Program-made: the position numbers and the translations under genes
Source: Cliona cf. orientalis
Lineage: Eukaryota > Porifera > Demospongiae > Clionaida > Clionaidae
Direction: 5' to 3'
DNA length: 64,000 bases
NCBI GenBank assembly: GCA_963930775.1
Contig: OZ005689.1
Location: 33,837,235-33,901,234 of the forward strand
The notes under the pieces: generated by a model
Database searches by the model: none
What the model saw: only the letters and a program-made list of their open reading frames with translations
What the model was told of the DNA's origin: nothing
In this document: piece by piece, positions 8,783-19,421 of the stretch
Numbering within the stretch: the stretch's first letter is position 1
Layout of the letters: each line of letters starts with the position of its first letter

Positions 8783-9613
8783 ATGAGTATTCCAAGGAGA
8801 TCTCCACGGCTGCTGAAGCGACTACTAGCCCAGTCTTCCAGCACTCCAGGCACCCCAAGTGTTCAACGAAAGATTACAAAGCGGAAGATATAGCTAAAGT
8901 CGGATCTAGATGGTGAACAATCCAAGAAAATAAAACTGGACTTGATTCACAATACTCATGAAGCTCTGACTCAATCTGACATTAGTGATAAACTTATTGA
9001 CTTATTGAGTGCCACTGTGATGAAACCGGAGAGCAGGTTTTGATGGTTACTACCAAGGCTGTGTACTACCATAAGCCAGCCAAATACTTGTCTCACTTGA
9101 AGCTTGTGGTGACAAGCAGTTCCAGCTATTACATTCAGGTAGATTCATCCTTCCAGTTATCACACAGACCAATGAAATGTATGTACAAAAAATTTAATAC
9201 AGGTTTTATTCAAGATCATGGAAGAGGGAAGGGTGCAGACCGTTGAAGAAATCAAAGGATTATGCGAGAAATTGGTAGACCCTAGTATGACAGTTTGCCC
9301 TGGAATTTCTGTGGAAGAGTATGAAAGCTACAAGGAGATCATCAGATACGACCAAAAAAATATGCATATTACCACTGATCCATTCACCCGCATTGCCTCA
9401 GTAAAGTGTCTTGTGTGGTTTCCCATGCCAAGGAACACGAGCAAACTGAAAAGGATGGCATCAGAAGTTACGTGTACTGAATGTGCCAAGTTGAAACATG
9501 ATTTGAGAAGAGCTGCCAAGCGGCTATCATCTACTACACCTGAAACTAAGGTGCAACACCAGCAGGCAGAATCCACATATCCATTCATATTCGAAAGGTG
9601 TAAATCCAGTTGA
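8783..9613 (+). pseudogene. Unknown decayed gene with a C-x2-C motif
   Basis: A start at 8783 gives M-S-I-P-R-R-S-P-R-L-L, then a stop at about 8891, with the frame staying open beyond it as S-D-L-D-G-E-Q-S-K-K-I. One frame change near 9030 and another near 9215 lead into a 131-codon frame containing V-C-P-G-I-S-V-E-E-Y and C-T-E-C-A-K-L-K-H-D-L-R-R. The pattern recalls repeat-encoded proteins of sponges, but I cannot name it. It ends abruptly at about 9613, where Gypsy-derived sequence begins on the other strand, so the 3' part was probably lost. Confidence 0.45.
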
Positions 9614-9619
9614 TGAATG

Positions 9620-10288
9620 AATGCTTATGTTGTACGCCATGCATACTTTCCGAATATGATCTTTTCAATCCAATGGATATCATCGCGTTTTTGTAGCCAG
9701 CATATCTAGTAGAGTTCTGTTGAAGCGCTCCACTAAACCGTCACACTGTGGGTGGTATGGAGATGTTCTTGTCTTGCATATCTTCAGAAGGTAACCTGGT
9801 TGCAAATCTCCTTCATGAGGTCAGATTCGAACTGCTGTCCCTGATCTGAATGGAGTTCTTTAGGTGGTGAAAATCTGCAAAATATCTCGTCAGTCAGCTT
9901 CCTTGCAACAGTAATTGCTTCCTGGTTGGGGATGGCATACACCTCCACCCACGTGGTAAAGTAGTCTGAGGCTACCATTACGTACAAGTTCTCAGCTTCA
10001 CTTTCAGGTAGTGTCCACATGATGTCAACACCTACCACTTGCATAGGGTAACCTGCTTGAATTGTCTGTAGAGGTGAGTGGTGGTTTTTTGGTGCTGTCT
10101 TCCTTGTGGCACAGGCTTCACATGTCCGGCACCATCTCTCGATATCCTTCTGCATTCCTGGCCAATAGAATTGTTGTTTGACCTTGCCTAGGGTCTTTTC
10201 CTCAACAAGGTGTTCTCCAAGTTCTCCAGCATGAAGTTTCTGAAGTACTTGCTCTCGAATTTCTCATGGTACAATTAGCTGAAGTCGT
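9620..10288 (-). pseudogene. Gypsy integrase (truncated)
   Basis: From about 10288 downwards the minus strand reads Q-V-L-Q-K-L-H-A-G-E-L-G-E-H and Y-W-P-G, then the zinc-binding C-R-T-C-E-A-C. The core follows with G-V-D-I (first catalytic Asp), S-D-Y-F-T-T-W-V-E, L-H-S-D-Q-G-Q-Q-F-E-S (second Asp) and, after a frame change at about 9784, G-L-V-E-R-F-N-R-T (Glu). Translation halts soon after C-M-A-Y-N. Stops lie near 10275, 9690 and 9680. It would join retrotransposon cDNA to the host chromosome. Confidence 0.85.
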
Positions 10289-10289
10289 G

Positions 10290-10685
10290 ATCCAATTTCA
10301 AGGAACCAAAGGACAATTTGCAAGATGGTTGGAGAGATTACAGGAGTATAACTTCACCATGGCTCACCGCCCTGGAAAGAAACATCAGAATGCTGACTCA
10401 CTATCTCGACGACCTTGTACTCAGTGTGGGAGAGAGTCACTTTGACAATGCAGTCATAGCAGCAGAAAACCGCACCACCGTATTAACAGAGAAATCTGCT
10501 GCTGAGTTAAGGAAGATCCAGCTTGAACAGAGTCCAATTGGATTCATGCTCACAGCAGTGGAAAAGGGAGTGACCGAGTTTTGATGATGTCTGGGGCCAA
10601 GGACCTGACACTCAATGATTGAACCAGCTGTGGAGTAAGTTGCTCGCAGAGAATGGTGTTTTTGAAGCGGAAGTATGTGGACACC
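10290..10685 (+). pseudogene. Inverted Gypsy segment: RNase H tail and connection region
   Basis: On the plus strand this reads G-Q-F-A-R-W-L-E-R-L-Q-E-Y, H-R-P-G-K-K-H-Q-N-A-D-S-L-S-R-R-P-C and later Q-L-W-S-K-L-L-A-E-N-G-V-F. In intact Gypsy elements this lies between the RNase H motif D-H-G-S-L-T-W (minus strand, ending at about 10686 here) and the integrase zinc finger (minus strand, starting at about 10288). Both breakpoints are therefore placed to within a few bases, and flipping the segment restores collinearity. Confidence 0.85.
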
Positions 10686-11860
10686 AGGTCAGTGAACCAT
10701 GGTCTGTCCATCGTAAGTGTTTTCCTAGAAGGTATGGTAGGAAATGCTGCACAAAAGAGAGTAGCTCACGTCCAGTCACACAGTGCCGTCGTTCTGGCTT
10801 AGTCAACACTCTGGTTGCTAGGCTATCATTCACTCATTCCTATCCTCCTGCACCTGCGACAGCACAGCACCAATCCCCGTGTCACTGGCATCCGTATCCA
10901 GAATGAATGCTCTCTCATAGTCTGGAAACGCCAGGATGGGTGCTGTTATGAGTCTGTGACGAATTTCCTTGAATACAGTCTGGCACTCACTCATCCACTC
11001 GAATTTCGCTGTCTTCTCAGTCAGGCGATGAAGAGGTTTAGCGATCGTTGCAAAGTCCTTCACGAATCTACGATAGTAGTTTGCCAGTTCCAGGAACTGT
11101 TGAACTTCTTTCCTGGTTTTCGGAATAGGCCACTGTGCGACCTTCTCAGTCTTGCTCGGATCTGTTCGAACACCGTCTGTTGAAACAATGTGACCTAGAA
11201 ACTCGATCTGTAAAGAACAGAAATCGCACTTCGTTGGTTTTAGCTTAAGTCCTGCATCCCTTAACCGTTGGAAAATTTCTCTTAGGTTATGCAAGTGTTC
11301 CTGGAATGTCTTTCCAACAATGATGACATCATCCAAATAGACTAAGCAGCTCTTCCACTGCATACCAGCGAGAACCATGTCCATCAGCCGTTGGAAGGTG
11401 GCAGGGGCATTGGACAACACAATAGGCATCACCTTGAACTCGAATAAGCCACTTGGAGTAGTGAAAGCAGTCTTCTCCCGGTCTTCAGGGCTCACCTCCA
11501 CCTGCCAGTATCCACTGATAAGGTCCAGAGTGCTGAACCACTTAGAACCAGCAAGTGTGTCGAGGTCTCGTCCACTCGGGAAAGTGGTAAGCATCTTTCC
11601 TAGTCACAGCATTGACTCGTCTGTAGTCGATGCAGGATCGAGTAGATCCATCTTTCTTCCTGACGAGCACTACTGGAGAAGCCCAAGGACTCTCTGAGGG
11701 TTGAATGACGTCCTTGTCCAGCATCTCCATGACTAGTTTCCTTGCTTCGTCCTTCTGAAAGGTAGGCATTCTCCGGGTCTGCTGACAGATGGGTTGTGAA
11801 TCACTAGTGTCAACTCTGTGCTGAATCTTCCCTGTTCGTCCAAAATTATCTGGGCTCTAT
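10686..11860 (-). pseudogene. Gypsy reverse transcriptase and RNase H
   Basis: The segment at 11769-11542 has P-S-E-S-P-W-A-S-P-V-V-L-V-R-K-K-D-G and the start of the palm (C-I-D-Y-R-R-V-N). After a frame change the 254-codon frame 11594-10830 continues with F-S-T-L-D-L-I-S-G-Y-W-Q-V and the catalytic box Y-L-D-D-V-I. It then has the thumb F-L-G-H-I-V-S and the RNase H start L-D-T-D-A-S-D-T-G-I-G-A-V-L-S-Q. The frame at 10833-10612 adds L-L-G-K-H and T-D-H-G-S-L-T-W before the inversion breakpoint. Core residues survive, but frameshifts make it non-functional. Confidence 0.9.
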
Positions 11861-12186
11861 GCAAAGATGTCGCTGTAATCTAGTGAGAGTGCTTACAGCT
11901 GTTCCTTGTCATGGTGGGTGAGTCTGTCGTCTACCTTGTCGACCACTTTCCACAGAGTGCTGCGGCGATCGCTTGTGGTTTCTGAAATACTCTACTGTGT
12001 TGATGCAATGGCTGTGACGGCATCATCTGGGATTCATTCCATGCATCTCGGCTATCTTGGTTCCCTTGGGGATGGTGATCATCTAGTCCCTGAGGTTGAG
12101 GAGTCTTATTGGGACCCCCACCCCATCTGGTCTGACAACAGCTCTGGACACCATGCATGCATTTCTCTCCAATCTGATGTTTTCCA

Positions 12187-12760
12187 CTATCCAAGTCTGA
12201 TTGGATGCAGCTTGTGGAACTCTTCCTGTTGTTTCGATTTCACTGTGCGGTGGCACCTGTAGTGTATCCTCCAAGACAACGTTAACACTGCAAGTTTCTG
12301 GCTATCTACAATATCACCCAGGGCAACCACCACCCCACGGTCCTTGAAATACAATACATCTTTATCCTCACTCAGATCCACAGTACACTGGTGTGTTTTC
12401 AAGAAATCTCGTCCCAGAATAACGTCAGTCATCACAGAATCTGCTACAATCATCTTGACAGGGAACACATCACCTTGTACACATAGCTGTTGTTGTGTCG
12501 AACCATGAAGTTGTAGAGGGCTCCCTTGCACTCCCACCAGGCCAACTCCTACTGGCTCCAGCTCAGCTCCGTCAGTGTTCACAAGGTCCCAGACGTCCTT
12601 GGATAGCACAGTAGCTGCTGCACCTGTATCAACCAAAATACTTACAGATACACCATTAATCTGTCCATTGAGAACAAATTCCTTCTTGGAACCGATTGAG
12701 AATGTAGGTACAGTCGTTTCGGTGATTTCGCTTGTTCCATGAGCCTCTTGTATACCCTTA
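12187..12760 (-). pseudogene. Gypsy aspartic protease
   Basis: The minus-strand frame contains I-L-V-D-T-G-A-A-A-T-V-L-S, the retropepsin active-site motif, and D-V-I-L-G-R-D-F-L about 90 residues later. It follows the zinc knuckle and precedes the reverse transcriptase, the normal Pol order. The spacer between protease and RT (12187-11860) is degraded, with frame changes. Confidence 0.85.
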
Positions 12761-13640
12761 CATGCTTGGCTCACTGCACCGAGGGTTTCTCGTTTCCCTG
12801 CTCCTGGCATCTGCCTGCTTCTCGGGTGAGGCGCAAACCTTTGCCGCATGGCCTTCGCCGCCACACTTCCAGCACTTGAACGGTTTGCCTCTAGATTTGG
12901 ATTTCGGCTTGCCACCTGCTCCTGTCTGCTTTTGCGATATCGGAAAATGCACAGCTTGCAACTTGGCTTCAATTTGTTCCATCCGTTCGAGTATCAGCTT
13001 CAGCGGGTCGTGTCACGTATAGTGGGCTGTGCCAGCAACGATCTCGGCATCGTCATGCTCAATATACGCCACTGTCTATCTCATGGACGGTCGTAGATAC
13101 GATTCAGTTTCGAGCGTCAGTCGTACTTCATCGTTGATGGTTTTAGGCTTCCCTTGCTTGAAAAAGAACACAACTTGGGGGTTGTCCAATCTGGCGAAGT
13201 ACTGATTTAACGCAAGTTGCTCTCTCGCATCATCATCCGTCAGATCTGGGTACGCCTTCTCTGCTCGCAATTTGAGGTCCTCCCCAAAAGCAGCCCAATC
13301 TTCCGTCTTCTTCTTTGCTCGCGTGTGTAGCTCCCCCAAATACAGCTCTTTCTTGCTGTCTGGTTCGATCACTCCTTCAACGCTTTCTTAGGCAGTTCAT
13401 AGTCTCCTTGTGTATCGTCAGGCAGCCCCCTGAACACAGTTCCTGCCCTGCCTGTAAGACGCTCACACAGCCAGTTGAGTTTCGCAGCTCCGTCCCACCC
13501 GTTCACCGTCGTGACGCTTTCGAAATGATGAATCCACTCATCCCAGCTCTTTTCGCTGGTGTAGGTGTAGAGTTCAGGGAGTACTGTGCGGGTCTGCTCA
13601 TCTTGAGGTTCTCAGACTGTCTTGTTGATAGAAGCGATCC
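12758..13640 (-). pseudogene. Gypsy gag with zinc knuckle
   Basis: The minus-strand frame from about 13560 reads W-D-E-W-I-H-H-F-E-S and C-E-R-L-T-G-R-A. A frame change near 13375 leads into the 98-codon frame with A-L-N-Q-Y-F-A-R-L-D-N-P-Q-V. A further change leads to the zinc knuckle C-W-K-C-G-G-E-G-H-A-A-K-V-C (about 12865), of the C-x2-C-x4-H-x4-C type. Gag proteins of this kind form the particle and bind RNA. Its N-terminus and any LTR upstream are not visible. Confidence 0.8.
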
Positions 13641-13690
13641 TGCCGACTACGCCAATTATAATCCGGCCGAGGGAGCTTGCTAACAATCGC

Positions 13691-14123
13691 AGAAGAGATT
13701 CTTGAGCTTAGTTATGAAGATATTGAATACGACAACGAATGAACATACAAGCTCAGTATTTTTAGAATATCAAGACAGTAAACAATAATGAGGCCTAACA
13801 AATGTAAAGTACGAAAGCGCTATAACTATAGAACAAAAAGTATAAGGATCACCACTAAAGTGGTTAACACCTCAATAATATAACTAATGTTACAAAACAT
13901 ACCAAGCACAAATGAAATGTTACAATTATTAGATCCTGTTAGCAAGATAAATACACTAAACAAATGCACATTGTCCAACTCTATATGCTATAATGTTATA
14001 CAATACTTGCTACACTTGTACCTTTATAGTAATGTATTAAGGTATCCCATATAATAATTATGACATTGTGTATAAGGATTATGAGGGTACATGTATATTA
14101 TGTAAGAACTACATACATAAATA
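13691..14123. other. AT-rich interval without a gene
   Basis: This stretch is AT-rich with no frame of interest and no clear terminal repeat of the neighbouring Gypsy copy. Confidence 0.5.
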
Positions 14124-14262
14124 CCGTATCCTCCCGAAAATAAGCCCCCTCCCCTCTTTGACCTTCAAGTTCTTGCACGGGTATGTTTGCCTCGATTATA
14201 AGCCCCCCTCCCACCAAGTAGATAGACTGCACATATACACGCGCGTGAGCATGTACGTACGT
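14124..14262. mobile_element. Partial MITE, CCGTA end
   Basis: After TA at 14122-14123 the sequence CCGTATCCTCCCGAAAATAA then GCCCCCTCCCC matches, inverted, the right end at 25290-25313 (GGCTTATTTTCGGGAGGATA). The element continues with a second GATTATAAGCCCCCCTCCC motif at about 14194. I find no matching right end, so this copy is truncated, roughly at the ACGTACGTACGT tract (14252-14267). Confidence 0.6.
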
Positions 14263-14359
14263 ACGTAACCCCGCCCTTCAATTGACTACGAGCACAAAGA
14301 TAGTGCTGGCTTTTAGAAAAGCCTGTTTTGAAGTCATTCTGTTATGATGGCACTTCTCA

Positions 14360-14650
14360 CTACTGAAAGTTTAATGGGGGGTTAAAGACATTACCAGCTT
14401 GTTTTCACATGTAATTCACTGATGATCTCAATGAAAACTTTAAAATTCACATGTCAAGCATGCCGTGAAATATGAAATACCTATGAATTTTCATGGATAT
14501 TTCATGACTGGTACATCCATGAAATTTCACGTGCCATGAAATTTCAATGAAATTTGAATTCTGGATTCTCTAGCTGGATTCTCTAGGTTAAGCATATGAA
14601 ATATTTGTGAAAAGTCCATGAAAAAATCCATGAAATAACCGTGAAAACCC
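14360..14650. repeat. Degenerate ATGAAAT-type repeat cluster
   Basis: Variants of CATGAAATTTCA and CCATGAAAT recur every 15-30 bp (for example 14465, 14500, 14518, 14533, 14620), partly as inverted pairs. A similar cluster of TGAAAT and ATTCACGG words occurs at 24730-24990. There is no coding frame. It looks like remains of a short-period satellite or a foldback element. Confidence 0.5.
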
Positions 14651-15689
14651 TATGAAAGGAAGGGGTGTGGCCACATAATATATATTTTATGCAATGTTCT
14701 TCCACATAACTATGGCCAAGAGGGGAAGTCTTCAAATTCCTTCCTGTAAAATAACACCACAATGCTAAAAGTATGCTCTATATTCTGTATAGGCATGTAG
14801 GTTTAGAGCATGTCTTTTGATCATTCTTCCCCGTTTCGGAAAATTTCTAGAAAAAACCCTGCTTATGTAATAACTCAGCACATATTACAAGACTGCATGT
14901 ACAGTTACAACAAATCTAGTTATTTCTGCATCACATACAACAAGCATAGATTGATTTCCGTATCTGGTACTACTAATTAATGCAGTATTGGATTACTATA
15001 GTAATCATGATTATGTGTTACATGATGTTATCATCTGAACGAATCTTTAACTTCCTTTCTCGCTTTCCTCTCCCGAGTTCAACAGTACCCACCGTTTCCA
15101 TGTCAGACCCTTCGGAAACGTACGTCCAGAACTTTGAATCCTATATATCGTGATATTGTAAAATATATTAGAATATAGTTGTAACAAATACTGTAATCTG
15201 ATTGGACACTCAGAGGTCTCTATTTCTCATACAGACCTACAAGTCTTCATAGAGACCTACAAATTTCATAAACACCTACAAGTATAGCCAAGGGCAAAGA
15301 AAGATGCTCAATGCAACAGTAGCCAAGTCCTCGGGTCAACTACCACAGTTACAGTTGCTATATTCTAAATCAGTTACAGACCTCGTCCAATGGTCTCTAC
15401 ACTTTCAAGAGACCCTCAAGCCCTTAGTAGCACCCTCGCTTTCACTTGGGATGCTACAGCCAAGGGCCTTCGGGTCTCTTAAATGGTGTAGAGACATTGG
15501 ACTCGGTCTCTAACTATTATTTATATAACATGACGTACACTTATAAATGCATGCATGACAAGCACCTTCACCGCAAATAAACTCAATACACATTAATTAG
15601 GAGCTATGGGACATGAATTGCTGATAGTGCAATACCTGTATGTTAGGGAGGAAAGCATTGATATACATGGGGCACCCCCGGGGCAAATT
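14651..15689. other. Interval without a recognisable gene
   Basis: No supportable gene. At 15170-15260 the sequence resembles the CCAAT-rich repeat of 2.3-2.8 kb. Between 15205 and 15510 there are repeated AGAGACC and AGACCTACAA words in both orientations, reminiscent of the hairpin at 1533-1596. Confidence 0.4.
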
Positions 15690-17980
15690 CTAAATGCTAC
15701 ACTCAGCAGATGATACACACATCACATCAACCCTCCTATATGTATACAGATTAGTCACCTTCTTGTCCTTCTTGGGCGACATGGATCCCCCTTTTTTCTT
15801 CTTTTGAGATGTTGCTTTAACATTCGACCTGACCAGTGGTGCAGCTGATTCAAGATCCTGCATAAAAAATTGAATTCAATTTTTATTAACTTACTACCCG
15901 TATAACACATGTGACAGTCAGAGTGTGGTTAGCTAGTAAAGCACTAAACTTTACTACTTAGATATTGTAACCACCTATAGTTGAGGTATATAGTGACCAG
16001 GTAGGACTACAGAAATATTTTGCTGTACGTACCTTGGATGCTGTGGAAGTAGTAGTAGTGAGAGACTTGAGTTTCTGCTTCTTTGTGGGAGTCTTAGTTT
16101 TCCTGGATACTGCTTTCTTGGCAGCCTTCTTCGGAGAAGCCTTCTTAGGAGAAACTGCCTTCTTTGGAGAGTCCTTACTATCATACGAGTTGTCTGTCAC
16201 TACACCACTGTCAGTGGAAGTAGATATAGGTTTACTTTTCTTACGAGGAGGGCCACCACCCTTTGATTTATCACCATGAGAAGGTGCACCCAAATGTTCC
16301 GCTGTTCCTAAAAACTGTAGTTCACCATCCTCATTAGATGTGATGTTTCCCTATTAATAGGCAGTATTACAAATGAGTATTTTGCACATATCTAAAATTT
16401 GGCGTGCTCTTTACTTAATGACAAACATTCAGCAAATCATCATACATACACACTGGTATATAATATATACATGCAGCTATAATAAAATTATTGTTGAATA
16501 TTGCTTCTAATAATTGGGTGAAGCTATAGTATCTAATTATAAAAGTACAAATATCGAAGAAAATACCTTAGTGATCTCATCCCAAGCTAATGAATTACGA
16601 TGTATATTTCTTTTTCTTGTCAACTCCATTTCTGATAATTCCTCATCCTCACTCTCACTTGGACTTGAATAATCTGCTTTTTCCTCACCTTTCTGCAAAT
16701 ATTATACACAAGCAAGTGGACACTTCTATATAGTAGTGTAAGAACTCACACGTACTTCAGCCATACAAGGACGAGCTAACTTAGAAAGCTTCCACTGGAA
16801 AACATCGTTCTTCTAAATGGGAATTGAGACAATTACTACGTACACACTTTGATGGCTATTTATAACATACCGCCAACTGCTGAAAGGTGACCTTTTTTCC
16901 AACTGGCCTTGGAAGGCTTTCTTCCTGACTTCGTTTGGATTGGTTTTGCCACAGTATAACTTGTCCATACATTTCATTCTCTACTTGAACACATCAACAC
17001 TAAAGAGAGTCCTATTAGTTTTGGGAAATACCTTTATTAATGAACATTCCTCTTCCCAGGATATCTCCATTTTTATTCTTTACTTGTACCTCACCACTAT
17101 CAAATACATGAGAGAATAAAGAGAGTGTGTGTGAGAGGGATAGAGTAATAGTAAAAGTGAAGGAAGGAGAAAACTCAAATCCTATACATGTAAGAGAGTG
17201 AATATTATGGATACCAGCCATGCATGCGGATTGTGTTTCCCCCATGCAATTATGTTGTACTTAAGACTAGTAAATAAATCACACAATAATGCTGTGACAA
17301 CAAAATTTTATATATGTAATCGTATTATTTGTGCTGTATACACATTATATTATATTATTATGGAATTCTGGGGGGGGAATCCCAGTGCACCCCCACCTCT
17401 GTAAAAAAGCCTACCACTTCAACATGTGCACATACAGTTTACATACCCAGGTTTAAGGTCACTGTCTTCTCTAGGTCTCTGCGGGCTCTTTTTTGATTGA
17501 GGAGTGAACAAGTGTCTTGCAGTTGCTCTCGCACCTTTCCGTCCACATCTGTACTTTGCCCTTACTTTAGGCCTGCAAAATCAAAATTAATGTACATTAT
17601 TATACCTGTGATTCACATTAAGGTTACGGGATAGTGTTCCGCCCACGCATGGTCAAAGTTCACATGAATAATAAATGAGACAGTTATATTCCAGTTTTTG
17701 TCCACGTTCTTTGCACAGTCAAGGCACAGGTAAGTAGCTCTCCTGATGCCTGCCCCATGGTCCACAAAAACGAAAACCAAACCTGCCACTGTCTGTCTGC
17801 AAGCTTGGGTAAGTATTGCAATTTTCTGCGTCAATTTTTGCCAAGGTAAACAGCCTCTATGTATTGACATACAAGCGAAACCATAGCTTACGAGTCTCTA
17901 CAGGGCCAAGTATAGCGTTTGAACTCTATCGAGTTACATGAACAGAAAGCGAACATAAAAACTTACTGCTCAGCTGCCAT
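15690..17980 (-). CDS. Spliced gene, 330-aa basic Ser/Lys/Pro-rich protein, unknown
   Basis: Eight exons join with canonical splice sites and matching phase: 17980-17967, 17572-17447, 17096-17032, 16983-16871, 16812-16750, 16692-16567, 16350-16033 and 15857-15690. They total 993 bp including the TAG stop, with no internal stop. The protein starts M-A-A-E-Q-P-K-V-R-A-K-Y. Residues 45-127 look globular (G-E-V-Q-V-K-N-K-N-G-D-I-L, M-Y-G-Q-V-I-L-W). Residues 128-170 are acidic (S-P-S-E-S-E-D-E-E-L-S). The tail is lysine-rich with S-P-K-K-A repeats, like a nuclear or chromatin-associated protein. I do not recognise the family. The open frame and consistent splicing argue for a real, maintained gene. 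Exon 1 lies inside the TTAA-flanked element 17622-18281, which is odd. Confidence 0.75.
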
Positions 17981-18281
17981 GTGACTCGCTTAATGGCGGC
18001 CCTCCAGGACAAAATCTTGTCTGACGACTCACCATCTTAGAGTTTTCGAAAAAGCGCTATACTTGGCACTGCTCCAATTGATGGACTAGCGTGAACCACA
18101 GCGAAGTCAGTTCGTTCGAGTCTCTAGTCTTCAAAACTTGATGCAGAAATTCGGACTTTTGTTTACTTCTGGAAATGGTCGACACTCGTTCGCGTTTCTG
18201 ACAAAACCACATTAAAACATACGTGAATTGTGTCCGTGCGCAATCATTTATAAATAGCGCGTTGAAGACTATCCCGTAACC
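17622..18281. mobile_element. 660-bp piggyBac-type MITE, TTAA duplication
   Basis: GGTTACGGGATAGT at 17622 and its inverted complement ending at 18281 form the TIR, followed by weaker similarity (TTC then CGC). TTAA flanks both sides (17618-17621 and 18282-18285). It has no transposase. It lies between the stop codon of the upstream minus-strand gene (18305) and exon 2 of the 330-aa gene, and contains that gene's exon 1 and presumably its promoter. Confidence 0.8.
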
Positions 18282-18304
18282 TTAAAATTATTTGCACTAA
18301 CCCT

Positions 18305-19220
18305 TTAGGTGGTATCCTTCTTAACCTCCTCAAGTATGCACGCATATTCATCAAGCATTCTGCCAATAATCCCTTCAGCTTTGTAGGGTCGGTTTTTAGC
18401 ATTGGACACAGACTATAAGCCTATATGAAAGCATGCCAGTAGTAATATGGTAGTGGAGTACACAAGAGTATAATTCCATAGCACTCGCGTCGTACAATCA
18501 TACAACATACCGTTTCTCTAAACTTTTTCATTGTTTCACCAGAAATCTCTTCTAGTAAAGGAGCAGAATCCCAAAGCCCTGCTGATTTTTCAGATTCACG
18601 CAAGATAGTCTACAATTATAAAGGCACAAGATAAATTATCATCATCTATCTAGTATTGACCTCTGCCATGTACAACTGTAAATAGTTGTACTATAATTGC
18701 ATATTATTAACCCACCATAGGAGATTAATAACAATTATACCAAACAAATAAAAACATGTACAATATTTTCAGATAGTAGCTTACATGCATAAAACTGGGC
18801 ATCTGAGGATTTGGAATTTCGGCGCTTGGACGTAAATAGTTCGTCAGATGAAAACTTGCATGAAGCTTCACTGGTGTCGGTGCTATATCCACTAGCACTC
18901 ACTGTTGCTTGCGGTTTAACTGAAATTGGAGGTGGGGTGAAGAAAGGACTGCTATTATTACTACAGCTGGCACTAGATGAAGCATCTCTTGAAGGGGTAG
19001 ACGATTGGGATTGTAACTGAACTCCAACGCTTCCAGCTGCAATTTGTTGTATCAGGGGAAGCAGCATCACAGCCTGCTGTTGGGTGAGACATACTTCTCG
19101 CTTGATTCGGCAGGTGAACTCATAATTCACGATGACTCTACTATCATCAGTACAACGCACTGGACTACTAGCTGCTGAGGAGCTTGCAGCTGTGCTGCTA
19201 GTGCTGAAGTTCTCACTCAC
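18305..19220 (-). CDS. Second spliced minus-strand gene, unknown
   Basis: Exons B (18609-18511) and C (18412-18305, TAA stop) have good splice sites and join in phase. They encode E-K-S-A-G-L-W-D-S-A-P-L-L-E-E-I-S-G and, at the end, G-R-M-L-D-E-Y-A-C-I-L-E-E. Exon A (donor at 18784/18785) has a Ser-rich open frame up to 19220 that is out of phase with exon B by one base. A different frame, open from about 18906 to 18785 (ending I-P-N-P-Q-M-P-S-F-M-H), joins exon B in phase. So either exon A carries a frameshift or the model is incomplete. The first ATG in the Ser-rich frame is at 19067. Function unknown. Confidence 0.5.
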
Positions 19221-19421
19221 GTGCGTGCGGTAAAGTCATATGATTTCTACAACCAATAGGATCCATACACGCTCGGCCGGCTGGATCATTGCGCCACGCG
19301 CGCCCTTTGGGTCCGGGTGGGGCCAATATTATCAAGTGGGCGTGGCCAGATCTACCCATGCCCACGATCACCATTATTGTCACTGTTGATCGAGTACCGG
19401 TGTCCAAATCTAGATCTAGTT
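19221..19421. promoter_or_regulatory. Putative divergent promoter
   Basis: The 200 bp between the minus-strand gene and the CACTA transposase start is GC-rich compared with its surroundings. It contains two CCAAT boxes (CAACCAATAGG at about 19249 and GGGGCCAATATT at about 19319) and GC-rich words (GGGCGTGGCC). This is an inference from layout and motifs only. Confidence 0.35.

Larger units (their letters stand above)
9616..13690 (-). mobile_element. Truncated Ty3/Gypsy retrotransposon with internal inversion
   Basis: Read on the minus strand the order is gag, zinc knuckle, aspartic protease, reverse transcriptase, RNase H, integrase. No LTR is seen at either end. The integrase stops after its catalytic core at about 9620, against the unrelated decayed gene. 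The segment 10290-10685, which should hold the end of RNase H and the connection domain, is inverted. Many single-base frameshifts and stops are present, so the copy is dead. Confidence 0.9.

Noticed and set aside
9616-13690. LTRs of the Gypsy element
   Set aside because: I looked for direct repeats on both sides of the coding region and found none; both ends appear truncated.
16034-16279. Plus-strand 81-codon ORF
   Set aside because: It is the complement of the Lys/Ser-rich exon of the spliced minus-strand gene, which has proper splice sites.
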